Shown here: positions 52,225 to 61,902 of the stretch, piece after piece
Numbering within the stretch: the stretch's first letter is position 1
How the letters are laid out: each line of letters begins with the position of its first letter
NCBI RefSeq assembly: GCF_900177425.1
Contig: NZ_LT840184.1
Span: 957,487 to 1,021,486 of the forward strand
Length of the DNA stretch: 64,000 nt
Reading direction: 5' to 3'
From: Paenibacillus uliginis N3/975
GTDB lineage: Bacteria; Bacillota; Bacilli; Paenibacillales; Paenibacillaceae
Notes under the pieces: generated by a model
Seen by the model: the letters and a program-made list of their open reading frames with translations, nothing else
What the model was told of the DNA's origin: nothing
The model's database searches: none
Made by a program: the position numbers and the translations under genes

Positions 52225-55200
52225 TCAATCCAATGGGATTTTAAAAGAGACCTTTGTGCCCTGATCCGGTTGACTCCAAATCTTGAGGCCCTCGCCATAC
52301 AATTGTTTCAAGCGTCTGTCTGTATTAAGCAATCCAATCCCACTTTTTTCCCGAGCTTGGAAGTGAAGCAGTGGAGTTAACTTATCTTCCTTCATACCCA
52401 CACCATTATCCTCAACTGAAATTTCAATACATTGATCCCGCCGTTCCACCCGAAGTTGAACAGTTCCGCCTTTAGATAGACTGAGAACTCCGTGTCTTAC
52501 CGCATTTTCGACAAGAGGCTGAATACTTAACGGTGGTATCATGACATGGATATCGGGTTGTACATCCCATATGAAGTTCAATCTGTTCTCAAAACGCTGC
52601 TTCTCTATGTACAGATAGGAATGAACGAGCTCAAGCTCATGCCTAATCGGGACTAATTGTTGAGAATTCCAGAAATCGAAGCTAATTCTCAGGTAAGAAC
52701 TAAACGCATCAATTAGATCATTCATCTTAGGTAGGTCAAATTCACTTAACGCAGTGATGGAATTCAATGTATTAAATAAGAAATGAGGTTTTATTTGGGC
52801 TTGCAGGTAGGCGGCCTCTAGACGCATACGTTGGCCTATCGAACGTTTTAAGTCGGTTAAAGCCTTGATCCTTGGCTTCAATTCAAACGCATTAATCGGT
52901 TTTGTTATATAATCATTCGCTCCTGACAAAAATCCGGAGTTAATATCTTCGGGCTGGCTACGTGCGGTCAGCAGCAGAATCGGAAGTTCAGAGAGAGTAT
53001 ACCGTTCACGAATAATCCTTGTTAATTCATATCCTGACATTTGCGGCATCATGACGTCGGCAATAATTAAATCCCACTGAGCTGAATCTAGTTTGAGAAT
53101 AGCGTCCTTGCCGTTCGTTACTTTTACAACATCATATTGATCTGACGACAGGATGTCTCCAAGAATCTTTAAGTTCACTGTATCATCATCAACTGCCAGT
53201 ATTTTGGGTCTGTCTGATGCTAGAATCGGTTTTAGAGGCGACAGATCGGACTCGCTTTCGTTGTTACTGGCTGCTACATACGGAGTTGAAGTCTCTATCA
53301 TCGCAATAGAATCCATCTCTTCACGATCAGACAATCGGAGTGTGAAGGTGAATACAGAGCCCTGACCGGGTGTAGAGCTTACAGTTAATGTTCCGCCATG
53401 CAATTTAACCATCTGCTGGCAGATGCTAAGTCCCAGCCCTATTCCACCAATGGTTGTTGAAGTGCCTGTATCTCCTTGCTCATACGCCTGAAAAGCCCTA
53501 TTTTTTAATTCTTCGTCCATCCCGATTCCTGTGTCTGAGACATGGATAAATGCCTGCCCATCACGTAATTCAGCGTTAATTGATATCGTTCCTTCGTACG
53601 TGAATTTAATCGCGTTATGAACAAGATTGTATAGAATCTGAACGAGTCTTTTCTCATCCGCAATGACACGAGGGAAGGAATCAGGTATGTCCATCGACAA
53701 GGTGATCATCTTGCCCTCAGTCATAAATTTGAGCATATCAACAACGCCGGAAGCAACCGATTGTACTCGAATGCTGTCGAGTTCCAGATGAATTCGGCCC
53801 TCTTTAAGCTGTGATAAATCGAGCAAGTCATTAAGCGTGTGTGACATGCGTTGACCAACCGTTAGGAGCAATTCTAAATTTTGAGCGTTTTGTTTGTTCA
53901 AAGATTCTTTTTCTTCATCTAATACATGTTGAGCAATATTAATCATTCCATGAAGAGGTGTTCGCAATTCATGGGAGGTATTCGCCAAGAAGTCATCCTT
54001 TAGCTTGTCAGCCATCTGGAGTTTTTTCGCAAGCTGTTTGGTTCGATTGGCAGTCTGGATAAAACGTTTAAACCAGAATGAAGCTAACGCAATTAAAGCA
54101 ATAATCAGATCAAAAGGATAATACATCATATCAATAAAACCGAGATTCTTAACAATGCCCCAAAAGACATTGGTGGTGAGTGCGGAGGCAACTAGCACTA
54201 ACAACAACGCGTCTTTACTGGTTCTTAAAGCTATACTCACAGTAAGTACTGGCATAACAAGATAGGTTGGAAAATATAAGATATAAAAAAACGGTACCGA
54301 AAACAGTATATATTTCGCTGGTGCCAGCAAAATGAACATCACATACATCAGGTTCAATATGGTGAGCCAACGAAAAGATCTGACAGCTGTGAATTCGTGC
54401 AGCGTAAATCTTACACAATTAAGCAATAATATTGCGGTACCCATATAAGAGAGTAAAAATATTTTTACATTCCATTCGTAGTTCAAAGGCAGCCAGGAGA
54501 GCAGCAATTGACTGTCGTCGATGAGTATAGAAGCAACACCAAAAATCAGGGAGAGAGACAGAAAGATCAATGATTTCTGGCGGTACCCAATGATGTATAA
54601 AATAGCGGCATAAATGGCGTGTATCAGAAGAATAACCACCATCATAATTTGCAGACTCATCGTAAAGGATTGTTCACTACCTACCGTTGATCCAGTTCCG
54701 AATCGGATTGGATTAAGCACACCACCTTCAAGGATACTATCAAAGTTAGCCACATGGATAACAAGCTCGATCTCACTCTTATCTGAAGAGAAAGTTACAG
54801 TAGATGGAGCATTCTTGGCTGTGTACTGTTCTCTTGTCGAAGCTGGATGGCCTGATTTTTTTAATGAATGGCCGTTTGCAAACAGTTCGTTTGAGGTTTG
54901 AATATTAGACAGATGGAGACTATAGGTTTGATGCTTGTCTGGATTAACCAAAATACGCAAACGATATGATCCATAACCTTCGGCGGTTTTATGTTCCGTT
55001 GAGAACTTGGTTTTCCAGTTTCCTGGAACCTGGATAAAATCTGTACCTTGAGTGGATGTGTTGTGGTTTGTCTCCTCATGAAGGAGAAATTGATTCGGGT
55101 AGAATTCCCACTCGCCATCCAATGAGATAGGGCGATTCGACGAAATATCCCAGTCTCGTAAATCCAGCTCGCCCTGAACCGCTTTCGGATGATCTGGCGC

Positions 55201-55290
55201 GTTATAGAAAGAGAGCCAACCAATACGCAACAATGTGAGAGAAACCAGAAACAATGCTAAGGTGATAAATACTTTTCTTTTCGTCATCAT
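52225..55290 (-). CDS. hybrid histidine kinase with two kinase modules (7TMR-DISM type)
   Basis: A 1,021-residue membrane kinase. After a first helix comes an extracellular jelly-roll domain (about residues 45-205), then about seven membrane helices as in 7TMR-DISM receptors. A HisKA module has H440 in NTSHELRTPLHG with its ATPase domain (NAIKFTYEG, GIGLGLSIC). A receiver follows (IADVMMPQMSG), and then a second LytS/YehU-type kinase with H836 in IKPHFLFNTLN and ENAVRHGV. No good ribosome site marks the start; ATG 55290 is a guess, TTG 55308 is possible. It probably signals to the BTAD regulator. Confidence 0.87.
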   Translation of the reverse strand: MMTKRKVFITLALFLVSLTLLRIGWLSFYNAPDHPKAVQGELDLRDWDISSNRPISLDGEWEFYPNQFLLHEETNHNTSTQGTDFIQVPGNWKTKFSTEHKTAEGYGSYRLRILVNPDKHQTYSLHLSNIQTSNELFANGHSLKKSGHPASTREQYTAKNAPSTVTFSSDKSEIELVIHVANFDSILEGGVLNPIRFGTGSTVGSEQSFTMSLQIMMVVILLIHAIYAAILYIIGYRQKSLIFLSLSLIFGVASILIDDSQLLLSWLPLNYEWNVKIFLLSYMGTAILLLNCVRFTLHEFTAVRSFRWLTILNLMYVMFILLAPAKYILFSVPFFYILYFPTYLVMPVLTVSIALRTSKDALLLVLVASALTTNVFWGIVKNLGFIDMMYYPFDLIIALIALASFWFKRFIQTANRTKQLAKKLQMADKLKDDFLANTSHELRTPLHGMINIAQHVLDEEKESLNKQNAQNLELLLTVGQRMSHTLNDLLDLSQLKEGRIHLELDSIRVQSVASGVVDMLKFMTEGKMITLSMDIPDSFPRVIADEKRLVQILYNLVHNAIKFTYEGTISINAELRDGQAFIHVSDTGIGMDEELKNRAFQAYEQGDTGTSTTIGGIGLGLSICQQMVKLHGGTLTVSSTPGQGSVFTFTLRLSDREEMDSIAMIETSTPYVAASNNESESDLSPLKPILASDRPKILAVDDDTVNLKILGDILSSDQYDVVKVTNGKDAILKLDSAQWDLIIADVMMPQMSGYELTRIIRERYTLSELPILLLTARSQPEDINSGFLSGANDYITKPINAFELKPRIKALTDLKRSIGQRMRLEAAYLQAQIKPHFLFNTLNSITALSEFDLPKMNDLIDAFSSYLRISFDFWNSQQLVPIRHELELVHSYLYIEKQRFENRLNFIWDVQPDIHVMIPPLSIQPLVENAVRHGVLSLSKGGTVQLRVERRDQCIEISVEDNGVGMKEDKLTPLLHFQAREKSGIGLLNTDRRLKQLYGEGLKIWSQPDQGTKVSFKIPLD

Positions 55291-55384
55291 TCTACATATT
55301 TTCGACAACCATTGGTTATATCCTTCATGGCCATATTTTGAATTTCTTCAGAAAAAACTCTTTTTTTTTCACTGTTATCGGTAG

Positions 55385-55434
55385 TTGACACCAAATGTGA
55401 TGAATGTCATAATAAAATCCTGAAAGCGCTTAAT
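55385..55434 (+). promoter_or_regulatory. ugp promoter with overlapping cre site
   Basis: A consensus TTGACA at 55385-55390, 17 bases, CATAAT at 55408-55413. TGAAAGCGCTTAAT at 55421-55434 matches most of the catabolite-response element and overlaps the expected start site, so CcpA repression by preferred sugars is likely. Confidence 0.7.
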
Positions 55435-55587
55435 TGAATACTTACATTGGGTGGAGATGACGAGAATACCCATGTGCTATGTTTATTCGCTATGCGATGT
55501 ATTAAACATTGGACATGCTGTATCTCGCTGTCTCCATTTTTTGTTGTCTAAAAAATGCTTTTTCAATTATGAAAGGGGAATTTGTTA

Positions 55588-56892
55588 ATGATTAAGAAAA
55601 AATGGCTTAACACGGCAATGGTCGCTTTATTTATAGCTGCATCCCTTGTCGGCTGCTCCAAAAGCGGTGGATCTGAGGAGATGCCTAAAGGCGATCCAAA
55701 CGATACCACTCCGGTTACGATTCAGTATTGGCATTCCCATGCTGAAGCTCAAATGGGCGGCGTGAATTACATGATTTCGGAATTCCAAAAGAAATATCCA
55801 CACATTACAGTAGAGCCGGTCTTCCAGGGCGGTTACACAGACCTTCAAAAGAAACTCAGTGCGGCTGTAGCAGCTAATGATGTTCCTGCAGTTACTAACG
55901 TGGAAGTTTCGGTTGTACCAAACTTTGCCGATGGCGGATTATTTGAAGAACTGACGCCTTATATCAAACGCGATAAAGTGGATATGGAAGACTTCTCTAA
56001 AGGTATGCTTCAAGCTTACGCTTATAAAGATAAGCAGTATGGATTTCCGTTGATCGTTAGCACAAGCGTAATGATTTATAACAAAACGATGTTTGACAAA
56101 CTTGGTGTACAGCCTCCGCAAAAGTGGGACGAAATTGAGGAGTTTAACAAAAAGGTTACGGTTAAAGAAGGCGGTAAAACGAGTCGTTACGCATTCTCCG
56201 TTCCCGGTTGGGATACATGGTACTACGATCCGTGGGTTTCCAACGGTGGCGGATCGATCCTGAATGATGATGGAACGAAAACTTCATTGGATATGCCAGA
56301 AAGTCAGCGTTGGGCAGAAAATTTCAAAAAATGGTTCGATGACGGTTCATTAACGGTCGGCTTTGGCAAAGGTGCTTCCGACACGATGCGTCAGATGTTT
56401 TTAGAAGAAAAGATCGGTATGGTGCAGCACTCCTCGGCAATTATTAAAACCTATGTTGAAAATGCTAAATTTGAAGTCGGTGTATCTTTTATCCCTGGTG
56501 ATAAAGAGCGTAAATCTCATATCGGCGGCGCAGGTATCGTCATGATGAAAGGCGCGAAGGATGACCAGAAAGAAGCAGCTTGGAAATTCATTCAGTTCAT
56601 GACCTCTGCCGAGAACAATATCAGATGGGCAGACGAAACAGGTTACCTGCCAACGCACAAATCCGTGATCGATACGGATGAAGGCAAAAAATATTTTGAG
56701 AAATGGCCTCAATATAAAGCTGTATTCGATAACTTCGATAACGTGGGACCTCGTCCTCAGCACCCGGCTTATCCGGAAATGAGCAATGTGTACAAAGACA
56801 TTGTCGGCGAAATGGCTCTGAATGGAAAAGACCCGGTTCCATTGATCAAAGAGAACATTCAGAAAATGAACGACATTCTGTCTGATTATTAA
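55588..56892 (+). CDS. sugar/glycerol-phosphate binding lipoprotein, UgpB-like
   Basis: A 434-residue family 1 binding protein with lipobox SLVGCSKS. 'ITVEPVFQGGYTDLQKKLSA' and 'YGFPLIVSTSVMIYNKTMFD' fit the UgpB group. The GDPD phosphodiesterase at the end of the operon makes glycerol-3-phosphate or a glycerophosphodiester a good guess for the ligand; a sugar cannot be excluded. GAAAGGGGAA precedes ATG 55588. Confidence 0.85.
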   Translation: MIKKKWLNTAMVALFIAASLVGCSKSGGSEEMPKGDPNDTTPVTIQYWHSHAEAQMGGVNYMISEFQKKYPHITVEPVFQGGYTDLQKKLSAAVAANDVPAVTNVEVSVVPNFADGGLFEELTPYIKRDKVDMEDFSKGMLQAYAYKDKQYGFPLIVSTSVMIYNKTMFDKLGVQPPQKWDEIEEFNKKVTVKEGGKTSRYAFSVPGWDTWYYDPWVSNGGGSILNDDGTKTSLDMPESQRWAENFKKWFDDGSLTVGFGKGASDTMRQMFLEEKIGMVQHSSAIIKTYVENAKFEVGVSFIPGDKERKSHIGGAGIVMMKGAKDDQKEAAWKFIQFMTSAENNIRWADETGYLPTHKSVIDTDEGKKYFEKWPQYKAVFDNFDNVGPRPQHPAYPEMSNVYKDIVGEMALNGKDPVPLIKENIQKMNDILSDY

Positions 56893-56916
56893 TCATAACG
56901 GAAGTGAGGAACTAGA

Positions 56917-57849
56917 ATGAATCAGGCACCCACAGTCGTCTCAGTACCTAAAACGCCTAAGAATAAAGGTCTGCGCCGCAGAATGGAAAGTCTGAAGGAT
57001 TTTGCATTCGCAGCCCCAGCCTTACTGGTTCTTGGTATATTTATCTACTATCCGCTTCTTTTTTCTTTCTATATTAGTTTTACGAATTGGAATATGACCA
57101 AGCCGGTGAAGAAATTCATCGGCTTGGACAACTACGATAAGCTGTTAAGCGACGATTTATTCTACAAGGTGCTGCGTATTACGTTCACTTATACGATTCT
57201 TGATGTTTTACTTACGCTCGCCCTGGGACTTGGACTTGCTCTTCTATTGAATGTATCTAACAGAGTCTACAATTTTATGCGTTCAGGCATCTTTATGCCG
57301 TATTACATTTCGATGGTTATCGCATCCATGATCTTTTTGTGGATTTTCAACAACCAATATGGCTTACTGAACAAAATTATCGGGATATTCGGCTTGGAAC
57401 CTATAAACTGGCTTCAGGATCCGGATACGGCGCTCTGGACGCTGCTGGCTGTATCCATCTGGAAGGGTGTCGGCTTTACGATGCTCATCTTCATGGCGGG
57501 TCTGCGCAGTATTCCACTTGAATATTACGAGGCTTCCAGCCTTGACGGGGCGAACAAGTTCTGGCAGTTCCTACATATTACGCTTCCACTACTGTCGCCA
57601 ACGACTTTGTTTCTTGTCATTACCAACTTTATTTCTTCGATGCAGGTATTCCAATCCGTTGATATTATGACGAACGGCGGCCCGCTCGACTCCACGAAAG
57701 CGATTGTGTACTGGATTTACGAAATGGCATTTGTAAACTTCAGGACAGGCCGTGCTTCCGCACTAGTTATTATCTTCTTCTTTATTATCATCATTCTGAC
57801 TGCAGTACAGATGCTGGTATCCAAGAAGAAAGTTCATTATGAAGGGTAG
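56917..57849 (+). CDS. ABC transporter permease, UgpA-like
   Basis: A 310-residue permease with six helices. The N-terminal 'FAAPALLVLGIFIYYPLLFS', the EAA loop 'LEYYEASSLDGANKFWQFLH' and the end 'MLVSKKKVHYEG' are typical of the family. AGTGAGGAACTAGA precedes the ATG. No ATPase is encoded in the operon. Confidence 0.87.
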   Translation: MNQAPTVVSVPKTPKNKGLRRRMESLKDFAFAAPALLVLGIFIYYPLLFSFYISFTNWNMTKPVKKFIGLDNYDKLLSDDLFYKVLRITFTYTILDVLLTLALGLGLALLLNVSNRVYNFMRSGIFMPYYISMVIASMIFLWIFNNQYGLLNKIIGIFGLEPINWLQDPDTALWTLLAVSIWKGVGFTMLIFMAGLRSIPLEYYEASSLDGANKFWQFLHITLPLLSPTTLFLVITNFISSMQVFQSVDIMTNGGPLDSTKAIVYWIYEMAFVNFRTGRASALVIIFFFIIIILTAVQMLVSKKKVHYEG

Positions 57850-57858
57850 GTTCGTTTG

Positions 57859-58689
57859 ATGTCAAAACCGGTTTGGAAAACCATTAGACTCATAGCTGCG
57901 ATCCTAGTAACCCTCATCATGGTTTTTCCGGTGTACTGGATGTTCATTACATCGTTGAAAACGTCGAACGAGCTGCGGCTTGCAATCCCAACGTTTTGGC
58001 CGGATAAATTTATGTGGGGTAACTATATCGAGGCATTTAATGCTGCACCTTTTGGGCGTTATGCCATCAACACTGTCGTTCAGACTGTCGGCATTCTCTT
58101 TCTTCAGATTAACCTCGGTATCATGGCGGCATATGCTTTTGCCAAGGGGAACTTTCCGGGTAGAGACAAGCTTTTTCTCCTGGTCCTTGCTGCACTGATC
58201 GTGCCGGATCAGGTTACATTCGTACCCGTGTATGTAATGATGTCGGGTGTGGGATGGATCGACTCGTTCTACGCTTTGATCGTTCCGCATGCGGTGTCAG
58301 CCTATACCATTTTCCTGCTACGCCAAACATTTAAATCTATTAACAATGATGTCATTGAAGCCGGCAAAGTCGATGGTGCGAACCGCTTTCAGGTGTTGTA
58401 CCGTATTCTGACTCCTATGGCTCTTCCTACAATTGCAACGATGGGTATTCTAAGCTTTATCAGCAGCTGGAACTCGTACTTCTGGCCACTGATTATGACC
58501 AACTCGAATGACATGCGTGTACTTACCGTAGGTATAGCCATGATGAGGGACTCTGTTGCAGGGGATGAAGCACTTAATTTCCATCTGATTATGGCGGCGA
58601 GTGTTATGATCATTCTGCCGATTGTTCTTATCTTCATCTTTGCCCAAAAACATATCATTACCGCTATGTCTAACTCGACATTTAAGTAA
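57859..58689 (+). CDS. ABC transporter permease, UgpE-like
   Basis: A 276-residue permease with six helices and the EAA loop 'DVIEAGKVDGANRFQVLYRI'. ATG 57859 follows AGGGTAGG; the TTG just before it is less likely. It begins 9 bases after ugpA. Confidence 0.87.
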   Translation: MSKPVWKTIRLIAAILVTLIMVFPVYWMFITSLKTSNELRLAIPTFWPDKFMWGNYIEAFNAAPFGRYAINTVVQTVGILFLQINLGIMAAYAFAKGNFPGRDKLFLLVLAALIVPDQVTFVPVYVMMSGVGWIDSFYALIVPHAVSAYTIFLLRQTFKSINNDVIEAGKVDGANRFQVLYRILTPMALPTIATMGILSFISSWNSYFWPLIMTNSNDMRVLTVGIAMMRDSVAGDEALNFHLIMAASVMIILPIVLIFIFAQKHIITAMSNSTFK

Positions 58690-58779
58690 TGATAGACCAC
58701 CGATAGAATGATAACGATGCAAAAGATTGTTGCAAGTGAACTTTGTTTCGATGGAGCCCTCATTAAGGAGTGTATTGTT

Positions 58780-59523
58780 ATGTCTCACACCAAACAGCCT
58801 CTTATTATTTCACATCGCGGTGCTTCCGGAGAAGCGCCAGAGAATACTATGGCCGCTTTCAAGCTGGGATTGGAGCAGGGCTGCGATGCTTTCGAGCTTG
58901 ACGTTCATTTGTCCAAAGACGGCCAACTTGTTGTCATTCACGATGGGACAATTGACCGTACAACGGATGGAAGTGGGGCCATTAACGAGCTAACGGTAGA
59001 TGAGTTGAAAGCATTTGACGCGGGCTCATGGTTTAAGAAGGAGTACACTGGAGAACGGATCCCTCTTCTTGAAGAGGTGTTTGATCACACCCCTGCTCAT
59101 ATCTTGATCAATATTGAGGTCAAAGGCTCTTACAACCAACAGTTGGAGCCTGCCCTCATCGAATTGTTGAAAAAGAAAAATCGAATGGATACCGTTGTCA
59201 TCTCCTCTTTTGATTGGAAAAGCCTGTGCTATCTTAAAGAACTTGAGCCACAAATAAAGGTAGGCCTCCTTTATAACCTGTGTTTGGATCACCATGATAA
59301 ACTGCCGGAAGCCGCCGGAACGAACGTATACTCACTTCATCCCAACGGCGAAAAGCTGGATTCGCATGACATCCACCGCATACAGGCGGCCAATCTGCGT
59401 GTTTATATATGGACCATCAATAACGAACAGCAAATGCGATTTGCATTAGAAGCTGGCGTGGATGGCATTATTACCGATTACCCGGGCCAACTGAAAGCTC
59501 TGATGGCAGAAATTAATGCGTGA
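58780..59523 (+). CDS. ugpQ: glycerophosphodiester phosphodiesterase
   Basis: A 247-residue cytoplasmic GDPD enzyme that splits glycerophosphodiesters to glycerol-3-phosphate and an alcohol. 'ISHRGASGEAPENTMAAF' carries the catalytic H-R...E-N-T, followed by 'ELDVHLSKDGQLVVIHD' with the ExD metal pair and catalytic His. 'YIWTINNEQQMRFALEAGVD' is the usual last barrel strand. AAGGAG precedes ATG 58780 in a frame that is open to 58708. No signal peptide, so the substrate must be imported. Confidence 0.93.
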   Translation: MSHTKQPLIISHRGASGEAPENTMAAFKLGLEQGCDAFELDVHLSKDGQLVVIHDGTIDRTTDGSGAINELTVDELKAFDAGSWFKKEYTGERIPLLEEVFDHTPAHILINIEVKGSYNQQLEPALIELLKKKNRMDTVVISSFDWKSLCYLKELEPQIKVGLLYNLCLDHHDKLPEAAGTNVYSLHPNGEKLDSHDIHRIQAANLRVYIWTINNEQQMRFALEAGVDGIITDYPGQLKALMAEINA

Positions 59524-59547
59524 GGGTCAATGACTTCGCGGATAACC

Positions 59548-59605
59548 CACACAAATAACCCTTGATGGACCTCATCAAGGGTTATTTGTGTGCATTGCTC
59601 TCTTT
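59548..59605 (+). terminator. terminator of the ugp-like operon
   Basis: A perfect 20-bp inverted repeat (59548-59567 and 59573-59592) with core AACCCTTGATG and a five-base loop. The tail is only moderately T-rich. Confidence 0.75.
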
Positions 59606-59862
59606 TCGGACCAGCTACCATTCGATCTTTATTAGCCAAAATTACAAAAGAGCCGAACACCCCGTCACGCCCTTTCGGTCACGCCGGCCTTGGTTCTGCT
59701 CTTTCGAGATCATTGTAACGTATGAAAAGCATACCAGAGCAAGCCTTTTATTCACAAAGGATTTCATTCGCTACTCGCCACTCGCCACGGAAGATGATTC
59801 ACGACACAAAACATGCTACTATTCAGCGTAGGGACAATATCTCAGATAGGGGAGCATGGAAC
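59606..59862. other. intergenic region before the LacI regulator
   Basis: No gene is called. The regulator frame stays open upstream to 59722, but the sequence reads like non-coding DNA and includes the repeated words CTCGCCACTCGCCAC near 59774. The ribosome site AGGGGAG at 59847-59853 points to ATG 59863. Confidence 0.5.
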
Positions 59863-60840
59863 ATGGCGAACATTAAAGAAATAGCCAAGCTTGCGGGGGT
59901 GTCGGTGTCCACGGTATCCCGTGTACTGAACGATCATCCCTATGTGAGTGAGGATAAAAGAGCCAGAGTAATTGAAACCATGAAGCAGTTAAAATACGCC
60001 CGCAATATGAATGCCGTTCATCTTATTACAGGTAAAACAAAAAACGTTGCAATCATGCTGCCTTTTATAAACCATGCCTATTTTTCTCTCTTAATGGAAG
60101 GAATCGGTGGGGAAGCTCTTGCCAATCATTACCGGCTGGTTCTATGTCAGACCGGATACGAACCGGATAAGGAACGTGAAGTGCTGGAAATGCTGCGAAA
60201 CAGGGAGATTGACGGTATTATCGTCCTGTCCACAGCGACACCGGTAGAAAGGATTGAAGAATACTGTAGTTATGGACCGATAGTCTGTTGTCAGGAAGCG
60301 GGGAAGAGGGCTTTTTCATCCGTTTATATAGATCATTCACGTGCGTTCCGCTCTGCCATGGAGTGCCTTATTGCTAAAGGTCACCGTCATATTGGCTTTA
60401 CGGTAGGCCGAATGGATAGTCCAAGTACGAGAGCCCGTATCGATGTATACCGAAAAATATTGGCTGAGCTGGGTGAACCACTGCGGGAAGAGTGGATACT
60501 GGACGGATGCCTAGGTATGGAAGAGGGGGCAGCCATCATGCAGCGGCTTTGGGATATGCCCGAAAGACCAAGCGGGATGCTTGTTACAGGTGATCATGTC
60601 GCAGCAGGATTAGTATGGGAAGCAGGCAGACGTGGTGTTTCTATTCCGGAGGAATTGGCAGTTATCGGTTTTGATAACCAGCCGATCGGCAAAATGCTCG
60701 GGTTGACGACCATCGATAACCGGCTGTACGAAATGGGGGCAGAGGCGTTCCGGATCCTGTATAGCCACATACAAGAGCCCAATCAGGAGTCTGTTCAAAG
60801 GGAGCTTGACTTTGAGCTGATTGAGCGATCATCGGTTTGA
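59863..60840 (+). CDS. LacI-family transcriptional regulator
   Basis: A 325-residue repressor-type protein. The N-terminal helix-turn-helix 'IKEIAKLAGVSVSTVSRVLN' and hinge are classic, and the periplasmic-binding-type core ends with 'ELAVIGFDNQPIGKMLGLTT'. It lies directly behind the ugp-like operon and probably controls it. The ligand is unknown. Confidence 0.92.
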   Translation: MANIKEIAKLAGVSVSTVSRVLNDHPYVSEDKRARVIETMKQLKYARNMNAVHLITGKTKNVAIMLPFINHAYFSLLMEGIGGEALANHYRLVLCQTGYEPDKEREVLEMLRNREIDGIIVLSTATPVERIEEYCSYGPIVCCQEAGKRAFSSVYIDHSRAFRSAMECLIAKGHRHIGFTVGRMDSPSTRARIDVYRKILAELGEPLREEWILDGCLGMEEGAAIMQRLWDMPERPSGMLVTGDHVAAGLVWEAGRRGVSIPEELAVIGFDNQPIGKMLGLTTIDNRLYEMGAEAFRILYSHIQEPNQESVQRELDFELIERSSV

Positions 60841-60959
60841 TGGATTACAAACTTCGACAAGTGTGATATTCTTAATATGCAAGTTCATTGTTTCACAACT
60901 CACGTCTGCAATGGCTATTGCAGGCGTTATCTTTAGTATGAAAGAAAGGAGCAGGTTTA

Positions 60960-61877
60960 GTGAGTTTATGGACACAATTTAAAAAAGCTTCACGGATGCA
61001 GGTCATTCCGATTATGTTGATCCCGGTAGCTCTTGGCGCGATCGGTGCATATGTATGGACTGGCGAATTTCATCCGTGGCTTTTCATATTAACATTGATC
61101 GGAGCAGGGGCGGCCCATTTATTTTCCAATATGGTTAATGATCTGTGGGATTATAAAAATGGAACTGATGACGAAGCGAAAAATAACGTCGATGCCATAT
61201 CCACGAACTCCGGTTTTTTGACCCAGGAGAAATGGTCAATTCGTAAATTTGAGACCGTCACCTGGCTGCTATTTACGATTGCTACGCTGTGCGGCGTCGT
61301 TCTCAGTCTGTTCAGCGGCTGGTGGGCTTTCATATTTGGCGCACTGGGTGGATTGATCGCTTATTTCTATGTGGCCCCGCCGATCCGATTCGGATACCGC
61401 GGTAAGGGGTACAGCGAGGTGGCGATACTGCTCTCCTTTGGTATTCTGCCGGTCATGGGTGCATACTATGTGCAGACTTCTCATATGGACGTTCGCGCAT
61501 TGATGCTATCATTGCCTATCGGTCTTTTGACCACATTAATTTTGTTTAACCATCACTTTTTGCACTGGCAGGCCGATCGACTGGCCGGGAAAAAGACACT
61601 TGTCGTTGTGTGGGGGGAGAAAAGAGCGCTTCGCTTCTCGCGGGTGCTGCTGTTGTTAGCTTGCTTGTCCCTCATTGCTTGTGTAGCTGCAGGGGCTTTG
61701 CCGCCTTACGCACTTCTGGCAGTGATTACGGTTATTCCGCTCTACATGGTGTATGGACGTTTGCAGGACAGCAATCGTTCCGAGGCTTATCTGCCGCTTA
61801 TGAAGGCTTCCACCAAAACAACTTTGCGCTGCGGCGGAGTTCTAATTATATCCCTTATCGTTCAGGGCTTAATTTAA
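60960..61877 (+). CDS. UbiA-family prenyltransferase, MenA-like
   Basis: A 305-residue integral membrane prenyltransferase with about eight helices. The first Asp-rich motif is NDLWDYKNGTDD near residue 60; the second region reads 'HHFLHWQADRLAGKKTLVV'. This fits 1,4-dihydroxy-2-naphthoate polyprenyltransferase (MenA), which makes demethylmenaquinone, but other UbiA members are possible. The start is a GTG at 60960 after AAAGGAGCAGG. Confidence 0.8.
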   Translation: MSLWTQFKKASRMQVIPIMLIPVALGAIGAYVWTGEFHPWLFILTLIGAGAAHLFSNMVNDLWDYKNGTDDEAKNNVDAISTNSGFLTQEKWSIRKFETVTWLLFTIATLCGVVLSLFSGWWAFIFGALGGLIAYFYVAPPIRFGYRGKGYSEVAILLSFGILPVMGAYYVQTSHMDVRALMLSLPIGLLTTLILFNHHFLHWQADRLAGKKTLVVVWGEKRALRFSRVLLLLACLSLIACVAAGALPPYALLAVITVIPLYMVYGRLQDSNRSEAYLPLMKASTKTTLRCGGVLIISLIVQGLI

Positions 61878-61902
61878 ACTATGTAAGAAAGAAGGTACTA
61901 GA

